From Rhodococcus rhodochrous (GTDB lineage: Bacteria; Actinomycetota; Actinomycetes; Mycobacteriales; Mycobacteriaceae), in NCBI RefSeq assembly GCF_014854695.1, contig NZ_CP027558.1, forward strand, positions 359,265 through 423,264: a stretch of DNA of 64,000 nt, in the 5' to 3' direction. Shown piece by piece: positions 1 to 8,537 of this stretch. Every line of letters begins with the position of its first letter. The first letter of the stretch is position 1. The notes beneath the pieces were generated by a model, which searched no databases, was not told where the DNA came from, and saw only the letters and a list, made by a program, of their open reading frames with translations. A program made the position numbers and the translations under genes.

Positions 1-639
1 ATCACCGGCTCCGTGGTTGCCCTTGGCGGTCCGGTTGCGCTGGGTGGTGTTTGCGCGGGGGCCACTTGCCAGGGTCGATGCGACCAGAGCTGCAAGGGCG
101 AAAGCGACCATCGAGATCAGGTAGGGGCCCACCAGGGGATGCATTCCGAGCGCTTCACCCAAGTGTGCGCCGGGGCCGGTGAAGTTCGGGCCCAGCACGG
201 ACCCGACGGTCGTTGCCCAGACCACCAGGGACATTGCCCGTCCGGTCGCTGTAGGGCCGGCGACGTCGACAGCGGCGTACCGGGCCTGCAGCCCGGCCGC
301 AGTGGCCGATCCGCACATCATCATCCCCAGCATGAACAGTGGCAGGAACTCTATCGCCACGGCTACGAGGACCACTGCGGCACCGAGCATGCCGATCCCG
401 AACCCCAGGGTCAGGGCTCTGCGTCGTCCGGTGCGTGCCGCGAGCGCCGCCAAGGGGTAGGCAACGAGTCCGGCGCCGAGGATCATGCTCATCTGCGCGA
501 ATCCGGCCATCGCAGTTTGCCCCGTGATCTGCTCGGCGAGCAACCCGCCGACGGCGTAGCCGGATGCAATTCCGGCTCCCGAGAACAACTGCGCTGAGAT
601 CAGCTTGGCTTGTGTCACCGCGCGCGAAGGCATCGGCAC
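1..639 (-). CDS. MFS transporter, N-terminal half (runs off the window)
   Basis: An open frame of 213 codons runs from a GTG at 639 to base 1 with no stop, so the gene continues outside the window. The translation is a chain of hydrophobic helices with a motif A-like loop (LAALAARTGRRRAL) between predicted helices 2 and 3, as in major facilitator superfamily drug or sugar-efflux exporters of about 400 residues. An AAAGGA ribosome-binding site lies 7 bases before the GTG; an in-frame ATG at 633 is the alternative start. The substrate cannot be told. Family assignment comes from hydropathy and the motif, not from a search. Confidence 0.75.
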   Translation of the reverse strand, partial: MPMPSRAVTQAKLISAQLFSGAGIASGYAVGGLLAEQITGQTAMAGFAQMSMILGAGLVAYPLAALAARTGRRRALTLGFGIGMLGAAVVLVAVAIEFLPLFMLGMMMCGSATAAGLQARYAAVDVAGPTATGRAMSLVVWATTVGSVLGPNFTGPGAHLGEALGMHPLVGPYLISMVAFALAALVASTLASGPRANTTQRNRTAKGNHGAGD

Positions 640-1212
640 TGCACGGTCCTTTCGGGTCGGCCGGCTCGACGAGGCGGCATAGTTGCCGGAGCGACGTACT
701 GGAGTACACGAACTTCCGAATGTCTCGGGGTGGTGTTCTCTCTTCGAGAGCAACTGTGCACGGAGAAAATCGAGCGCTCGCGGTTCCGTCGGGTTCGAGA
801 CGCTGCGCTCGTGCAGTGGGGAGGTGCGACATGCTTTGGGCTGCTCAGTCTTTGCGCTGTTCGGTGTGCCATGGAGTACCGCGTTCTTCGGCGAATCAAG
901 AATACATCTTGGATACAAGAAGACAAGGCTGTCTCCGATTCTGGCAATTGCGACGAATTTCGATCGACGACGGCCGGGCTCGGTATGCCGGTAGGCGTTC
1001 TCGCCGCTCGGCGAACGCTTCGTCCCGAGGGCTTCGAGAGGGGTTCGCGGTGTCGCCGGATGAGAGGTTCGGGACGCTGGAATAGGCTCCTTGCTCGGCC
1101 GATTTCTTCGATTCTGGCTTCTGCCAGGTCGGGCCTGGTTGGTGTTTTCCTGGGAGTTGTCGGTCCGGGTGGAAGCATATTCGGCATTGAGCGTGGGATT
1201 TACCATGTGATT
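640..1212. other. Gene-free stretch before the RES toxin-antitoxin module
   Basis: No open frame here has a credible protein sequence; those present are Arg/Ser-rich and overlap on both strands. The stretch holds the divergent upstream regions of the MFS gene and the toxin-antitoxin module. An AGGAGG ribosome-binding site closes it at 1213-1218. No clear promoter hexamers or terminator were recognised. Confidence 0.5.
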
Positions 1213-1226
1213 AGGAGGTGTATGTC

Positions 1227-1283
1227 ATGAACCCGCACACTCACGCCCCGACCTCGCCGCCTACAACGACGCCGCTCGGATGA
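1227..1283 (+). CDS. Possible 18-codon leader peptide of the toxin-antitoxin operon
   Basis: A perfect AGGAGG (1213-1218) sits 8 bases before an ATG that opens an 18-codon frame rich in Pro and Thr. Its TGA overlaps the ATG of the antitoxin gene (ATGA). The +2 frame through the same bases reads PDLAAYNDAARMTQSELV, which looks like a natural N-terminal extension of the antitoxin but has no start codon. So either this is a short coupled leader, or a one-base indel has separated the antitoxin from its true start. I cannot decide from sequence alone. Confidence 0.3.
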   Translation: MNPHTHAPTSPPTTTPLG

Positions 1284-1618
1284 CCCAATCTGAGCTGGTC
1301 GCAGCGCTGCGTGAGCTGCTCGGCGCCAAACTCGTCGCGTACCTGGGGAAGGTGAAGGAAACCCGCGCGGTGCGCCAGTGGGCTGAGGGCACCCGCACCA
1401 TCAACAACGACACCGATGTCGAACGCCTCCGTATCGCCTACCGCGCCGCCCGGCTGATCGTAGAACGCGACACCCCCGCCGTGGCGCAGACCTGGTTCCA
1501 GGGCCTGAACCCCATCCTCGACGACCGCCCGCCGGCGCTGCTGTTGCGGGAAGGCGAGCTGTCCGATGTCGGCCCGAAGGTCCTCGCCGCTGCCCGGCAG
1601 TTCGCGGCGGCCGGATGA
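1280..1618 (+). CDS. Antitoxin, Xre/MbcA/ParS toxin-binding (DUF2384) type
   Basis: This 112-residue protein has an N-terminal helical DNA-binding part (SELVAALRELLGAKLVAYLG, residues 4-23) and a C-terminal segment, WFQGLNPILDDRPPALLLRE, typical of the DUF2384 toxin-binding region of MbcA-type antitoxins. In that family the C-terminus blocks the active site of the partner RES toxin and the N-terminus autorepresses the operon. The next gene is a RES-domain protein and the two overlap by ATGA, so they are translationally coupled. The N-terminus may be longer (see the leader entry). Confidence 0.85.
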   Translation: MTQSELVAALRELLGAKLVAYLGKVKETRAVRQWAEGTRTINNDTDVERLRIAYRAARLIVERDTPAVAQTWFQGLNPILDDRPPALLLREGELSDVGPKVLAAARQFAAAG

Positions 1619-2361
1619 GCGCACCGGACCGAACGCTGATCTCCACCCCGCGCGGCGATGTGTGTTGCGTCCATGTCGACGGCGTGGCCGCCTACCGGGT
1701 CGGCTACCCGCCGACCTCGTGGGAGTGGACGCCGTGGGAGTTCGCCACCGACGGGCGCTTCACCGGCTGCTGGGACGATCCGGCGGGGGTGTGGCGAACC
1801 TTGTACGTCGGCGCGACCCGATTGTCCTGTTACCTCGAGGTCCTCGCTTACGCCCGCCTGAGTGAGGAACTCAGCGCCGCGCTCGACGAGATCGTTGACG
1901 ACGAGGCAGACGAGTTCCCTACCATCGCGCCGGGTCGTGTCCCGCGGTCGTGGATGTCCTCCCGGGTCACCGGCAGCGGCGCGATCAGTGGATGGTTCGT
2001 CGTTCCCGGCGCCGCCGAGTCGGTGGCCACCTTGCGAGCCCTGTTTCGGCCGCATGCGATCCGGCTCGGTCTGCTCGATCTTGACACCGCGGCGATCCGC
2101 GACGCCCGCCCGCGCGCCCTCACGCAGGCGATCTCCCAGTGGGGCAATACCCTCTCCGATCCGGACGGTGAGCCGGTGGCCGGCATCGAGTTCGAGTCCC
2201 GGCACGGTGACGGGTTGGTGCTTTGGACACTGTACGAGGGGCCCGGTGACGGGGCGGTCAGCAAGAATGTCACGGTGTTGTACTACGGCCCGGTCGAGGA
2301 GCACGATGCCGATCTGATCGAAGCGATGCGCCTGCACAACCTGGTCTGGGAGGACGCCTGA
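1615..2361 (+). CDS. RES-domain toxin (MbcT-like)
   Basis: This 248-residue protein carries a RES domain. The family hallmarks are visible: an early Arg in a YRVGYPP context, GRFTGCWDDPAGVWRTLYVG near residues 48-67, a following Glu (YLEVLAYARL), and a later Ser-Gln-Trp segment (AISQWGNTLSDPDGEPVAGI). RES toxins of type II modules degrade NAD+ or modify metabolic enzymes; this exact substrate is inferred from the family only. Its start overlaps the antitoxin stop. At about 250 residues it is slightly longer than minimal RES toxins but within the actinobacterial range. Confidence 0.85.
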   Translation: MSAPDRTLISTPRGDVCCVHVDGVAAYRVGYPPTSWEWTPWEFATDGRFTGCWDDPAGVWRTLYVGATRLSCYLEVLAYARLSEELSAALDEIVDDEADEFPTIAPGRVPRSWMSSRVTGSGAISGWFVVPGAAESVATLRALFRPHAIRLGLLDLDTAAIRDARPRALTQAISQWGNTLSDPDGEPVAGIEFESRHGDGLVLWTLYEGPGDGAVSKNVTVLYYGPVEEHDADLIEAMRLHNLVWEDA

Positions 2362-3211
2362 ATCGTCGGGTCGTACAGCGGCCGGCGACGAGAACGCCTG
2401 CCACCCGGGACATAGTGTCCTGACCGACATCGGATTGAGAGACAGCACCGATGGTGGAGGAGCGAGGACGAACGGACAGGGCTTCGCGACGCGGGTCGAC
2501 ACGGTGCTCCCTACCGTGCGAGCCCGCGTGGCCCGACGAACGGGTTCATCGTCAATGGTGCTCGGGGTGGAGGCGCGGGGGCTGACCAGCAGCATTCGCG
2601 TGGCGTGCTCGATCTCGAACAATCCGTCCGGACGTTGGACAACATCGACTGTATGTACGACATGTACGCCACCGTGTGGCGGGCGCTCATTCTCGAATTC
2701 GACAACCACACCGAACCAATGGAAGAAGTCCGTGTGCCCGAGGGGTGGAGGTCTGGGATCTGTCTGCTGATCTCGTGGGGGAATAGCGAAGAGCGGGTGC
2801 CTGTCTGTTCCGGTACGGGGTGTATGAGTAGATCGGTAGGTGCTCATGTGGCCTGGGTTCGAGATGACATCGATCGGCGCTGCGGTAGTTGGCGGGATTG
2901 TCTTCGGGTCTACATCGACCCATCAATGGCTTCAGCGCCACCGACGTGCTTGCACGTTTGCGGACACGCGTCTCGGTCGGGATCTCGCCGGTCGATACCG
3001 ATGAGCAGAAGGACGGGGTGCACTCAATCGCCTCTCGCGAAGTATGCAGCTCGGCTGCAACTGAACGGAACTTCGTGAAGGCAAAGGGTTGAGCTCGGTC
3101 GAGACGAACCTCGGCTCTTGGGGCCTCGGCGCTTCGAATGGGTGTGTGCCGCTCGGGGTGAGCGGCCGCACCCGGCGCAGAGAGTGTGCACCGGGTGTGG
3201 CCGCGGTCGGT
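2362..3211. other. Gene-poor stretch
   Basis: Between the RES toxin and rpmF2 there are only low-quality open frames, for example a plus-strand frame at 2605-3078 with a continuous but unrecognisable translation. Opposing frames overlap without codon bias. I see no terminator-grade hairpin, tRNA or transposon end. It may be decayed coding DNA. Confidence 0.45.
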
Positions 3212-3384
3212 TCAGAGTTCGCGGGGATCGATGAGGCCGGCGTGTACCGCTTTGATCAGGCGGCGTGGAACTCGGTAGGTGGTGCCCGAGAGGGTGATCG
3301 GGACGAGGGTGGGGGAGTTGCTGTCCATTGTGCGCGCCGGGAGTGGGTGTTGGCGCGGGAGGTACGTCGTTTGGGTACTGCCAT
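3212..3384 (-). pseudogene. rpmF2: Zinc-independent ribosomal protein L32 paralogue, frameshifted
   Basis: The frame from the ATG at 3384 gives MAVPKRRTSRANTHSRRAQW, the classic L32 N-terminus. After residue 23 the reading shifts: the +1 frame continues TLVPITLSGTTYRVPRRLIK to a TGA at 3212-3214. Adding one base in the five-base G run at 3311-3315 (C run on the coding strand) restores a 57-residue protein, the usual L32 length. No cysteines are present, as in C- paralogues. The gene lies 22 bases after rpmE2 in the same operon. Either the gene is broken or the sequence misses one base in the homopolymer. Confidence 0.85.
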
Positions 3385-3406
3385 GACCGGAGTCCTTTCG
3401 AGGGGG

Positions 3407-3658
3407 TCAGGGGCGACGTCGGCCGTATTTGCGTTGGAATTTCTCTACGCGGCCGGCCGTGTCGAGTAGGCGGGCGGTGCCGGTCCAGTAAGGGTGCGAA
3501 GCGTTGGTGACGTCCGCGACGATCAGCGGGTAGGTGTTGCCGTCCGGCCAGTCGATGGTGCGGTCGGAGCGGGCGGTGGAGCGAGTCAGGAAGGTGGTTC
3601 CGGTGGTGGCGTCCTGGAATACCACGGGGTGATAGTCGGGGTGGATGCCGGGTTTCAT
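3407..3658 (-). CDS. rpmE2: Ribosomal protein L31 type B (zinc-independent)
   Basis: This 83-residue protein starts [20 protein letters not shown] and ends [11 protein letters not shown], the signature of type B L31. It has the [21 protein letters not shown] segment and lacks the CxxC zinc ligands of type A L31. It replaces zinc-containing L31 in the large subunit when zinc is scarce, freeing zinc. Its ATG overlaps the stop of the upstream Mrf-type gene by ATGA, so it is coupled to it and probably under the same Zur control. Confidence 0.95.
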   Translation of the reverse strand: MKPGIHPDYHPVVFQDATTGTTFLTRSTARSDRTIDWPDGNTYPLIVADVTNASHPYWTGTARLLDTAGRVEKFQRKYGRRRP

Positions 3659-4866
3659 CGTCGTTCTCCTTCGAGCAGTGAGGTTTCCTGTTCGGCCTGA
3701 GCGGTGGTTTCACAAGGGTCTTCGTGATGGTTGCCGAACGGGTCGGGCCAATTCGCCCACAGGTGCGGCTCGGAGAGTTCGGCGTCGGTCAGCAGCGCCC
3801 ACTGCAGCGTCGCGCGGATCGCGTCGGGATCGGCGTCGTGGATGAGGATCACCATCGAGGTGTCGCGATCGCCGAAACGTTCGTCCCAGCGCAGCGCGGC
3901 GAGTGCTTGCCGTTCGGTGCTGGTGGCGGCGAGTTGTTCCGGTGTCATGGCCGCGAGCCACGGCCCGTCCGGGGTGACGCGCAGTCCGCCGCCTGCGGAT
4001 TCGAGCAGCAGCGCATGGTCGGGTTGGGTGGCCACCCAGACTCGGCCGCGAGTGCGGATCACGCCGTCGAGCAGGACATCGATCGCTTCGTGGAGGCGAC
4101 CGGGGTGGAAGGGGCGACGAGCGTCGAACTCGACTATCTCGATCCCGCAGTCATGCTCGAGGGGTGGCCGGCCCCGCAACAGCGGAGAGTAGGCGTCGAA
4201 GATCGCTCCGCGCCGGGCGGTCGGCGGGATACGGCGTAGCAATGCCTCGATGTCGCCGTGCTCGTCCCAGATCATCGGTGCCTCGGAGGCCAGGCGTGAG
4301 AGTACGGCGTGTAGTCGGGCCTGGTGCCATCCGTCGCTTCCTGGGCGGACGACGAGGGCGTCGGCGAACTCGACCTGGCCGACGACGACCTGTGCGGTGG
4401 TGCGGTCGTCGTCGAGTTCGTCGTCTCCGGTGGCGTTGTCGAGCCAGGTGTCGGCATCGATGCACGTGATGGTGGCCTGGACCTGTACGTCGTGGGCGGC
4501 TGGGGCGTCGACGCGGCCGACGATGCCGGCCACGACGAGATGTTCGATTGCCCAGCACAGTGCTTCGGGTTCGATCAGAGGGTCGAGTAGCAGCACGATG
4601 CGGTCGACGGTGCTGCGCTCGTGCAGACGGCGCAGTAGCGGGAGCAGGTCTTCGCGCAGGGTGCACGAGATGCAGCCGTGGGCGAGTTCGAGGATGGTTT
4701 CTCGCTCGTCGTCGGTGGTGGTCAAGGTGCGACGCACGACGCCCTCGTAAACGTCGGCGAGGTCGTGGCGCACGACGATGGTGCCGGGTCGTAGCAGGGC
4801 GTGGGCTGTCCGCTCGGTCGGTCCGCGCCAACCGGCGACGAGAATCAGCGGTGTCCGGCTCGTCAC
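3655..4866 (-). CDS. Mrf/CobW-type (COG0523) protein of the zinc-starvation operon
   Basis: This 403-residue protein resembles the CobW C-terminal-domain family member called Mrf in mycobacteria. There it sits with the C- ribosomal protein genes and helps the hibernation factor bind zinc-free ribosomes. Visible marks are [20 protein letters not shown] (residues 64-83; C65 and C68), matching the CxCC metal motif of COG0523, and a His/Asp/Cys tail (GNHHEDPCE). The canonical P-loop GxxGxGKT is absent at residues 10-18 (LVAGWRGPT), as I recall for Mrf proteins, so GTPase activity is doubtful. It starts at a GTG 7 bases after GAGAGGTG, directly downstream of a Zur-like operator. Confidence 0.85.
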   Translation of the reverse strand: MTSRTPLILVAGWRGPTERTAHALLRPGTIVVRHDLADVYEGVVRRTLTTTDDERETILELAHGCISCTLREDLLPLLRRLHERSTVDRIVLLLDPLIEPEALCWAIEHLVVAGIVGRVDAPAAHDVQVQATITCIDADTWLDNATGDDELDDDRTTAQVVVGQVEFADALVVRPGSDGWHQARLHAVLSRLASEAPMIWDEHGDIEALLRRIPPTARRGAIFDAYSPLLRGRPPLEHDCGIEIVEFDARRPFHPGRLHEAIDVLLDGVIRTRGRVWVATQPDHALLLESAGGGLRVTPDGPWLAAMTPEQLAATSTERQALAALRWDERFGDRDTSMVILIHDADPDAIRATLQWALLTDAELSEPHLWANWPDPFGNHHEDPCETTAQAEQETSLLEGERR

Positions 4867-4882
4867 TGAATCACCTCTCGGT

Positions 4883-4895
4883 AATGATTGTCATT
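4883..4895 (-). promoter_or_regulatory. Zur-like operator before the mrf-rpmE2-rpmF2 operon
   Basis: The bases AATGATTGTCATT form an inverted repeat (AATGA/TCATT) and on the minus strand extend into GAAAATGACAATCATT. This resembles the actinobacterial Zur box TGAAAATGATTTTCA. It lies 17 bases upstream of the GTG of the minus-strand operon. Zur with zinc would repress here. Assignment is by similarity and gene context. Confidence 0.7.
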
Positions 4896-4933
4896 TTCTT
4901 ATGGTGAGCGTACAGTCCCCGTCGACTCTTGTC

Positions 4934-4946
4934 GAAAATGATTGTC
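4934..4946 (+). promoter_or_regulatory. Zur-like operator before the rpmB2-rpmG2-rpsN2 operon
   Basis: GAAAATGATTGTC matches the core of the actinobacterial Zur box closely. It lies 27 bases upstream of the GTG of rpmB2 on the plus strand, so each of the two divergent operons has its own site within a 107-base intergenic region. Confidence 0.7.
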
Positions 4947-4973
4947 GCTAAGGTCGGCGGCGGAAAGGACACC

Positions 4974-5210
4974 GTGTCAGCGCACTGCCAGGTCACCGGA
5001 CGCGCCCCCGGATTCGGGAAAGCCGTATCGCATTCGCATGTCCGCACCAACCGGCGCTGGAATCCGAACCTCCAGCGCAAGACCTACTACGCGCCCTCGC
5101 TCGGGCGCCGCATCACCGTGACCGTCTCGGCGAAAGGCATCAAGACCATCGACCGCGACGGCATCGACGCCGTCGTAGCCCGCCTACGTGCACAGGGAGT
5201 GAAACTGTAG
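4974..5210 (+). CDS. rpmB2: Ribosomal protein L28, C- (zinc-free) paralogue
   Basis: From the GTG at 4974 the 78-residue product reads [20 protein letters not shown] and [19 protein letters not shown], standard L28. Zinc-binding L28 has CQVCG plus a second Cys pair; here the second Cys is Thr and the other pair is missing, so it is a zinc-independent paralogue. An in-frame TTG at 4929 would add 15 residues through the Zur site and is rejected: GGAAAGGA lies just before the GTG and 78 residues is the normal length. First gene of a Zur-controlled set with rpmG2 and rpsN2. Confidence 0.92.
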   Translation: MSAHCQVTGRAPGFGKAVSHSHVRTNRRWNPNLQRKTYYAPSLGRRITVTVSAKGIKTIDRDGIDAVVARLRAQGVKL

Positions 5211-5375
5211 ATGTCCCGCAACGAAATCCGCCCGATCGTGAAACTGCGTTCGACAGCCGGTACCGGCTTCACCTACGCCACCCGCAAGAATCGCCGCAAC
5301 GACCCCGATCGACTCGTACTACGCAAGTACGACCCCGTGGTGCGTCGGCACGTCGATTTCCGCGAGGAGAAGTAA
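5211..5375 (+). CDS. rpmG2: Ribosomal protein L33, C- (zinc-free) paralogue
   Basis: The ATG follows the rpmB2 stop with no gap. The 54-residue product ([20 protein letters not shown], then [20 protein letters not shown]) is full-length L33. It contains no cysteine, whereas zinc-binding L33 carries two CxxC pairs. It is a large-subunit protein used under zinc limitation. rpsN2 starts three bases after its stop. Confidence 0.95.
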   Translation: MSRNEIRPIVKLRSTAGTGFTYATRKNRRNDPDRLVLRKYDPVVRRHVDFREEK

Positions 5376-5377
5376 TC

Positions 5378-5683
5378 GTGGCAAAGAAGTCGACGATCGC
5401 CCGCAACGAACGACGCCGAATGCTCGTCGCCCGCCACCTCGACCGTCGCGCGGAACTGAAGGAGATCGTGCGGCGGCCGTCGAGCACCGACGAGGAACGC
5501 AGCGCCGCCCAGGCCGCCCTGCAGCGCCTGCCCCGCGATGCGAGCCCGGTCCGGATACGCAACCGAGATGCGGTCGACGGCCGTCCACGCGGTCACCTCC
5601 GCATGTTCGGTCTTTCTCGGGTTCGGATGCGCGAGCTGGCGCACCGGGGTGAGTTGCCCGGGGTCCGCAAGTCCAGTTGGTAG
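5378..5683 (+). CDS. rpsN2: Ribosomal protein S14, C- (zinc-free) paralogue
   Basis: The 101-residue product starts [20 protein letters not shown] and ends [19 protein letters not shown], the long S14 form without a CxxC zinc site. The start is GTG at 5378, two bases after the rpmG2 stop. In mycobacterial zinc-starvation operons rpsR2 (S18) normally accompanies these genes; I do not find it in the 285 bases that follow. Confidence 0.95.
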   Translation: MAKKSTIARNERRRMLVARHLDRRAELKEIVRRPSSTDEERSAAQAALQRLPRDASPVRIRNRDAVDGRPRGHLRMFGLSRVRMRELAHRGELPGVRKSSW

Positions 5684-5968
5684 CCGAACAGTTTTCCGAA
5701 AGTTCAACGCAGACAGGAAAAAGAGTCTGCACCGGCGCCGCGCCGCGGATGGGCCGCGGCAGCGGTACCGGTCGGCCCGGGTGATCATCTACAGCGCGCT
5801 GACGAGGATGAGTGGTTATGCCGCAGAACTACAGGCGTCGGACCGGCATCTGACCGGTCGCAGCGCTGGCGGACCCCAGTGGTCGAGCACGCCCTAGAAG
5901 CCAGCAGACGGCAGACAGCAGTGTCGGGGAGCACGCCGTTGAGAAGCATCGGGAGGAGGAAAAGCAGG

Positions 5969-6091
5969 ATGAAGGTTCGCTCATCGTTGAAGTCGCTGAA
6001 GAATCAGCCCGGTTCTCAGGTCGTACGCCGATGCGGCCGGGTGTATGTGATCAACAAGCAGAACCCTCGGTTCAAAGCCCGTCAGGGCTGA
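5969..6091 (+). CDS. rpmJ2: Ribosomal protein L36, zinc-free type
   Basis: This 40-residue gene encodes [20 protein letters not shown] followed by [20 protein letters not shown], the alternative L36 with one Cys instead of the CCH-type zinc site. AGGAGGA at 5953-5959 is an excellent ribosome-binding site. It lies 285 bases after rpsN2 and could be the last gene of the same Zur regulon or have its own promoter. A strong terminator follows. Confidence 0.93.
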   Translation: MKVRSSLKSLKNQPGSQVVRRCGRVYVINKQNPRFKARQG

Positions 6092-6124
6092 CCGGATCGG
6101 CGGTACCGCCCACCGCGGGGAGAC

Positions 6125-6165
6125 AGACCGTCTCTGCGACACGCCTGGTGTCGCAGAGACGGTCT
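6125..6165 (+). terminator. Strong intrinsic terminator after rpmJ2
   Basis: A perfect 18-bp inverted repeat, AGACCGTCTCTGCGACAC and its complement, is separated by 5 bases and followed by TTGTCGTG. It lies 33 bases after the rpmJ2 stop and ends the zinc-starvation operon. The next piece, on the same strand, is a gene remnant. Confidence 0.85.
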
Positions 6166-6370
6166 TGTCGTGCATCCTGCCCGGCGTGATTGATGGTGAA
6201 ATCTCTGATGGAACAACCTTTGACCTTGCTCGGTGCCACTTTCTGCTTGCGCCTACCCGGCATGCACCGCGCATACCGGGGAGCACCCGCAAGAATTTGT
6301 TCGTTCGGTCTTGGTCAGTTCGAGACCGAACGCAGGTATAGCAATCTGTCGTCGGCGGCGACAACACCGA

Positions 6371-6779
6371 GCGCTCGACCGGATTCTCGACTTTCCCGCT
6401 CGTACTGCCGAACACGCAATGATTCCGCGGGCCCGGGCGGACTACGTCCGCGTCGATGAACCGCTCACCCGGGTGCTGGCGAAGATTGAGCACCGGGCAC
6501 ACCCGCTATCCGGTCGTCGGCGACAGCGCCGACGACCTGCTCGGGGTGGTGCACCTGCACTATCTGCTCGACCGCGCCTGTGACACCGGATTCGTGGAGC
6601 AGTCGATGCGCCCGGCGCTGGCACTGGAGGCGCAGGTCCCGGTGTGCGAGGCGCTGCGCATCATGCGTGGGACCCGCAACCACTTGGCGACGGTCACCGA
6701 CGACGGGTCGGTGGTCGGGCTGATCACGCTTAACGATGTGCTCACCCGACTTATGCCCGCTGCCGGCAGTGCAGCCTGA
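6371..6779 (+). pseudogene. Remnant of a CNNM/CorC (HlyC) family gene, CBS-pair region
   Basis: Two frames must be joined. Bases 6371-6483 give ALDRILDFPARTAEHAMIPR and DYVRVDEPLTRVLAKIE; after a one-base shift near 6483-6495 the next frame gives STGHTRYPVVGDSADDLLGV through DVLTRLMPAAGSAA. This is the CBS-pair region of a CorC/HlyC transport-associated protein; the N-terminal DUF21 membrane domain and the C-terminal domain are missing. An intact relative lies at 34303-35604 on the other strand. It may be a decayed duplicate or a separate import. Confidence 0.75.
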
Positions 6780-6785
6780 CCGAGA

Positions 6786-6828
6786 CCCCGTCCCCGGTGG
6801 CCTTGCGAATCCACTGCAGCGGACGGGG
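6786..6828 (+). terminator. Terminator-like hairpin
   Basis: CCCCGTCC (6786-6793) pairs with GGACGGGG (6821-6828) across 27 bases, followed by CCTCTTTC. It lies directly after the CBS remnant and before the response regulator gene. The long loop makes it weaker than the one at 6125. Confidence 0.45.
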
Positions 6829-6882
6829 CCTCTTTCGGCGCAACGGACTCATGGTTCGAACACCGCCCGGCCATTCGGCGCC

Positions 6883-7539
6883 ATGACAGCCGCCGCACCG
6901 ATCACCGTTCTCGTCGTCGACGACGACCCCTTCGTCCGCCGCGGGGTGAGCGACATCTTCGCGGCCACCGACGACATCACCGTCGTCGCCGAAGCCGACG
7001 ACGGCGACCGGGTACTCGAGGCGGTGCATCGGGTCGGCCCGCAGGTGGTGCTCATGGACCTGAAAATGCGCCGGGTCGGTGGACTCGACGCCACCCGCCA
7101 ACTGATGGCCCTGCCGCATCCGCCGAAGGTGATCGCCATGACTGCGATGGACGTCGACGATCTCGTCGTCCACGCCGTCGCCGCCGGTGCGCACAGCTTC
7201 TTGAGCAAGGACGAACCCCCGCACACCTTCCACCAGTCGGTGCGCGCCGTCGCCGCCGGCAACACCTTGTTCAGTCAGGAATCGCTGCGCCGCATCGCCG
7301 CCCACCACCCGAACCCCACCGCGGTGGCGGCGACGACCGACCTAGCGGCACTGTCGGAACGCGAACGCACCGTGCTGCAGGAGCTGGCCACCGGCGCATC
7401 CAACGCGGATATCGCCGGCCGGTTGTTCCTGAGCGAAACCACCGTCAAAACCCACATCTCGGCGGTGTTCACCAAACTCGGCACCCGCAACCGCGTCGAG
7501 GCCGCCCTCGCGGCCTTCCGCGCCGGCCTCGTCACCTGA
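6883..7539 (+). CDS. NarL/LuxR-type response regulator, orphan
   Basis: The 218-residue protein has an N-terminal receiver domain with the acidic pair in VLVVDDDPFVRRG, the phosphoacceptor Asp in VVLMDLKMRRVGG and the Lys in SFLSKDEPP. A C-terminal LuxR helix-turn-helix follows (LSERERTVLQELATGASNAD, then SETTVKTHISAVFTKLG). No histidine kinase is adjacent. The start at 6883 is preferred over the longer in-frame extension because the receiver fold begins directly after it. The target genes are unknown. Confidence 0.9.
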   Translation: MTAAAPITVLVVDDDPFVRRGVSDIFAATDDITVVAEADDGDRVLEAVHRVGPQVVLMDLKMRRVGGLDATRQLMALPHPPKVIAMTAMDVDDLVVHAVAAGAHSFLSKDEPPHTFHQSVRAVAAGNTLFSQESLRRIAAHHPNPTAVAATTDLAALSERERTVLQELATGASNADIAGRLFLSETTVKTHISAVFTKLGTRNRVEAALAAFRAGLVT

Positions 7540-7826
7540 ACGGCCCATGAGGTCGTGGTGTGGTCCCGAAGCGCTCGTCGGGGTTCGTTCACACGAACGG
7601 GATGAACGAGTCCGCCAGCGCCCGGGAGAACACTCGGATGGCGGTCCGCACGCGAATCTGCTGGCCGAGAACCCAGGACGGATGTTCTGGTGCCTCGATG
7701 CGGTCCGTCCCGGCCGGACGTATCGCCTGGGGTGCTCGGAACGCTCTTCGACGGTCCGCAGTGCCCGGTTGTCGCGGTTATCTGATATTCCTTGTCGGAA
7801 CGTCAGCAACCGGTGAGGGGTGATCA
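7540..7826. other. Intergenic, nothing recognised
   Basis: About 290 bases between the regulator and the EcsC-like gene. Only overlapping low-quality frames are seen. GAGGGGTGA just before 7827 is the ribosome-binding site of the next gene. Confidence 0.4.
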
Positions 7827-8537
7827 GTGTTCGACGAGCGGCAGGCCGAGACGGCCCACGACGTACGCGAGGGGTCTGTCGGGGCGGACTCGGCCCCCGA
7901 GTCGTCGAAATCGGTGGCGCTGCTGGACAAAGCGTTGGTCGCCGCCGGGGAGTTGGTCGAATCGCGGGTGACGCGGTTGCGTGAGCGCCATCCCGACGCC
8001 ACCGAGGAGCAGCTGCTCAAGAAGCTCGAGACGACGTTCTGGTCGAGTGTGACGGCCACCGGCGCAGCGACCGGTGCGGCCGCGGCCGTGCCGGGGGTGG
8101 GAACCACAGCGGCGCTGGCGATGACCGCCGGGGACACCTCGTGGTTTCTGACCGCAGCAGCCGGGCACGTGTTGTCGGTGTTGAAGGTGCTCGGCATGGA
8201 CTTCACCGATCTCGAGCATCAGAAGGCGATCGTGCTCACGGTGCTCGGCGGGGGCGGTGGATCGTCGTTCGTCGGCAAGGCCGCCGGCCGCAGCGGGGCG
8301 CATCTGGGCAAATTGCTGACCAACTCCGTTCCCACCACGACGATCCGGTCCATCAACCGGGTGCTCGGCTACAACTTCATCACCAAGTACGGCACCCGCC
8401 AAGGTGTGCTCGTGTTCGGCCGCGCCGCTCCCTTCGGAATCGGCATGGCCATCGGCGCCGGCGGCAACCTGGTCATGGCACAGACGGTGATCAAGGCGAC
8501 CCGCAAGGCGGCCGACACCGCTCGACAGGTGCGCTGA
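7827..8537 (+). CDS. EcsC-like membrane-associated protein
   Basis: This 236-residue protein has an acidic N-terminus, a helical segment (LLDKALVAAGELVESRVTRL), and then Gly/Ala-rich hydrophobic stretches (ATGAATGAAAAVPGVGTTAA, and FGIGMAIGAGGNLVMAQTVI near the end). The pattern resembles EcsC-family proteins, which have no firmly assigned biochemical role. The start is a GTG after GAGGGGTGA. It stands alone, convergent with the next minus-strand gene. Assignment is by pattern only. Confidence 0.5.
   Translation: MFDERQAETAHDVREGSVGADSAPESSKSVALLDKALVAAGELVESRVTRLRERHPDATEEQLLKKLETTFWSSVTATGAATGAAAAVPGVGTTAALAMTAGDTSWFLTAAAGHVLSVLKVLGMDFTDLEHQKAIVLTVLGGGGGSSFVGKAAGRSGAHLGKLLTNSVPTTTIRSINRVLGYNFITKYGTRQGVLVFGRAAPFGIGMAIGAGGNLVMAQTVIKATRKAADTARQVR

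Noticed and set aside
1438..2847. 469-codon minus-strand frame
   Set aside because: It lies opposite the RES toxin and antitoxin, which have recognisable domains; its translation is Arg/Pro/Thr-rich with no family resemblance. A GC-driven shadow.
4929..4973. Longer N-terminus for L28 starting at TTG 4929
   Set aside because: It would translate the Zur-like operator, and the GTG at 4974 has the ribosome-binding site and gives the usual L28 length.
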